From contig NZ_LT965953.1 of assembly GCF_900240995.1 (NCBI RefSeq), positions 393,303-457,302 of the forward strand: a stretch of DNA of 64,000 nucleotides, read 5' to 3'. Shown here piece by piece: positions 62,403 through 64,000 of this stretch. Each line of letters begins with the position of its first letter. Within the stretch, counting starts at the first letter, position 1. This stretch comes from Bacillus sp. Marseille-P3661. GTDB taxonomy: Bacteria > Bacillota > Bacilli > Bacillales > Bacillaceae_J. A program made the translations under genes and the position numbers. Below the pieces are notes generated by a model. The model saw nothing but the letters and a program-made list of their open reading frames with translations. It was not told where the DNA came from and made no database searches.

Positions 62403-64000
62403 TGATGAAGAAGTTTGTATACCTGTTTAATGAAGGAAACAGTGAGATGAAGGAGTTATTAGGTGGAAAAGGTGCAAATTTAGCTGAAATGACAAAAATA
62501 GGTTTGCCAGTTCCATTTGGATTTACGATTTCAACTGAAGCATGTAATGCTTATTATGAATCGGGAAAAACGATTTCTGTTGAAATTCAAGATCAAATTT
62601 TACAAGCATTATCAACTCTTCAAGAAAAAACAGGTAAACGTCTCGGTGACCCAGCGAATCCGTTGCTTGTTTCAGTTCGATCAGGTGCAGTATTTTCAAT
62701 GCCAGGGATGATGGATACTGTTCTTAATCTAGGAATGAACGATGAAACTGTTGAGGGAATGGCTAAGTTAACGAATAATCCACGCTTCGCATATGATTCA
62801 TACCGAAGATTCATCCAAATGTTTTCTGATGTAGTGCTAGAGGTGGATACGTATTTCTTCGAACAGCTCTTAGAGGAATACCGTGAGGAAAAAGGCTATT
62901 CGTCAGACCCGGAATTAACCGCTGAAGACTGGAAGGAAGTTATTAAAGGCTATAAGAATATCGTCAAAAAGCGTACTAAAAAAGACTTCCCGCAAGATCC
63001 AAAAGCACAACTTTTCCTATCTATTAATGCTGTTTTTAACTCATGGAATAATCAGCGTGCCATCGTTTATCGCCGTTTGAATAAAATTCCAGATCACCTT
63101 GGAACAGCAGTTAATATTCAAAGCATGGTGTTTGGTAACATGGGTAATGATTCTGGAACAGGTGTTGCTTTTACTCGTAACCCATCGACAGGTGAGTCTG
63201 TTCTTTATGGTGAATATTTAATTAATGCTCAAGGAGAAGATGTGGTGGCGGGGATTCGTACACCACAACCAATCCATACACTACAAGCAGAAATGCCTGA
63301 AGTATTCAAGCAATTTACAGATACATGCCAGCGCCTTGAGCAGCATTATAAAGATATGCAGGATATTGAATTTACGGTTGAACGCGGAAACTTGTTTATT
63401 TTACAAACACGAACAGGTAAAAGAACAGCCCAAGCAGCTATTCGTATCGCAGTAGAAATGGTACAAGAAGGCATCATTGATAAAAACACTGCAATCCTGC
63501 GCGTTGATCCTGACCAGTTAAACCAACTGCTTCATCGCCGAATTGATGATACATTTGAACGTAAGCAACTCGCTAAAGGACTACCTGCATCACCTGGGGC
63601 TGCAACTGGTCGAGTTGTATTTGATGCAGATGAGGCTGAAGTTTTAGGAAACGAAGGTAAAAAGGTTATTTTGGTACGCCCAGAAACAACGCCTGATGAT
63701 ATTCACGGAATTGTAGCTGCCCAAGCAGTTGTAACAAGCCGTGGTGGGATGACCAGCCACGCAGCTGTTGTTGCAAGAGGTATGGGAAAAGCATGTATTT
63801 GTGGCTGTGAAACTTTAAAAATTGATTTAAAAGCTAAGCAATTTAGTGTTGGAAATACAGTAGTTCAGCACGGTGACATTATTACGATTGATGGTGGTAC
63901 TGGTGAAATCATGCTTGGTGAAATTCCGATGATTGATCCACAGCTATCAGATGAATTCCAATTGTTATTGCAATGGGCAGATGAAATTAGAAAAATTGGG
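62402..64000 (+). CDS. ppdK: pyruvate,phosphate dikinase, C-terminus beyond the right edge
   Basis: The frame is open for 533 codons to the window end (family length about 880). The N-terminus KKFVYLFNEGNSEMKELLGG matches PPDK, with GKGANLAEMTKIGLPVPFGF, SVRSGAVFSMPGMMDTVLNLG, and the phospho-histidine motif GGMTSHAAVVARGMGK near residue 455. The enzyme interconverts pyruvate/ATP/Pi and PEP/AMP/PPi. The linked CcpN and PDRP point to control at the glycolysis/gluconeogenesis switch. GAGGGG lies upstream of the ATG, which overlaps the PDRP stop. Confidence 0.96.
   Translation, partial: MMKKFVYLFNEGNSEMKELLGGKGANLAEMTKIGLPVPFGFTISTEACNAYYESGKTISVEIQDQILQALSTLQEKTGKRLGDPANPLLVSVRSGAVFSMPGMMDTVLNLGMNDETVEGMAKLTNNPRFAYDSYRRFIQMFSDVVLEVDTYFFEQLLEEYREEKGYSSDPELTAEDWKEVIKGYKNIVKKRTKKDFPQDPKAQLFLSINAVFNSWNNQRAIVYRRLNKIPDHLGTAVNIQSMVFGNMGNDSGTGVAFTRNPSTGESVLYGEYLINAQGEDVVAGIRTPQPIHTLQAEMPEVFKQFTDTCQRLEQHYKDMQDIEFTVERGNLFILQTRTGKRTAQAAIRIAVEMVQEGIIDKNTAILRVDPDQLNQLLHRRIDDTFERKQLAKGLPASPGAATGRVVFDADEAEVLGNEGKKVILVRPETTPDDIHGIVAAQAVVTSRGGMTSHAAVVARGMGKACICGCETLKIDLKAKQFSVGNTVVQHGDIITIDGGTGEIMLGEIPMIDPQLSDEFQLLLQWADEIRKIG

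Overview
This window is a low-GC, Gram-positive Bacillaceae chromosome segment. The evidence is strong AGGAGG-type ribosome sites, frequent TTG/GTG starts, spore-germination genes, a SAM-I (S-box) riboswitch, CcpN, and clear local synteny with the Bacillus subtilis yugF-yugO region. A clade-II type nitrous oxide reductase operon, a nitrate reductase-like operon, narK and an Fnr-type regulator point to a facultative anaerobe able to respire nitrogen oxides, in the style of denitrifying Bacillus/Anaerobacillus-like lineages. The genus cannot be fixed from sequence reading alone.

Layout. (1) 1-16.6 kb: the yug-like block. It holds yugF (partial), a hemerythrin-like protein, alaR-alaT, gnd, a spore germinant receptor split over both strands (gerB-type on plus, gerA/gerC-type on minus), an NSS-family Na+/amino-acid symporter, yugI, yugJ, pgi, yugN and the K+ channel yugO. 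(2) 16.7-21.3 kb: a small ORF, an NptA-type Na/Pi transporter with PhoU-like tail, and a tandem pair of DMT transporters. (3) 21.3-29.8 kb: nosC-Z-B-D-Y-F, an unusual lipoprotein and a Sco protein, with the fnr-like regulator convergent behind them. (4) 29.8-36.3 kb: a small operon with a TetR regulator, an MFS transporter, an orphan acetolactate synthase-like enzyme, small ORFs and a nitroreductase. (5) 36.3-43.8 kb: a molybdopterin enzyme operon (membrane cytochrome-b-like protein, NarB/NasA-like catalytic subunit, four-cluster ferredoxin, Rieske protein, small membrane protein), then an unknown minus-strand gene and narK. (6) 43.8-50 kb: a 1.4-kb array of about 25 copies of a 52-bp repeat, a NERD-domain protein, and three surface-type proteins (stalk and SLH domains). 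(7) 50-64 kb: an AbrB-type membrane protein, corA, a short tyrosine recombinase, a CPA antiporter, an S-box-controlled flavin monooxygenase, aroK, aroD, a threonine aldolase, and ccpN-PDRP-ppdK running off the right edge.

How parts work together. TGTGA-N6-TCACA sites lie before nosC, fnr, the molybdoenzyme operon (two sites) and narK, with a weaker one before the hemerythrin gene. In the fnr promoter and in both molybdoenzyme promoters, a -10-like hexamer sits exactly where a class-II activator centred at -41.5 would need it. The simplest reading is one oxygen-sensing regulon for nitrate uptake, nitrate reduction and N2O reduction. The most interesting unit is the molybdoenzyme operon: a cytoplasmic assimilatory-type nitrate reductase catalytic subunit is packaged with a quinol-oxidase-like membrane module, a DmsB-like iron-sulfur subunit and a Tat-type Rieske protein. 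Other unusual items are the 52-bp array, a YtkA/SurA-like lipoprotein in the place where nosL might be expected, and several uncharacterised operator-like palindromes.
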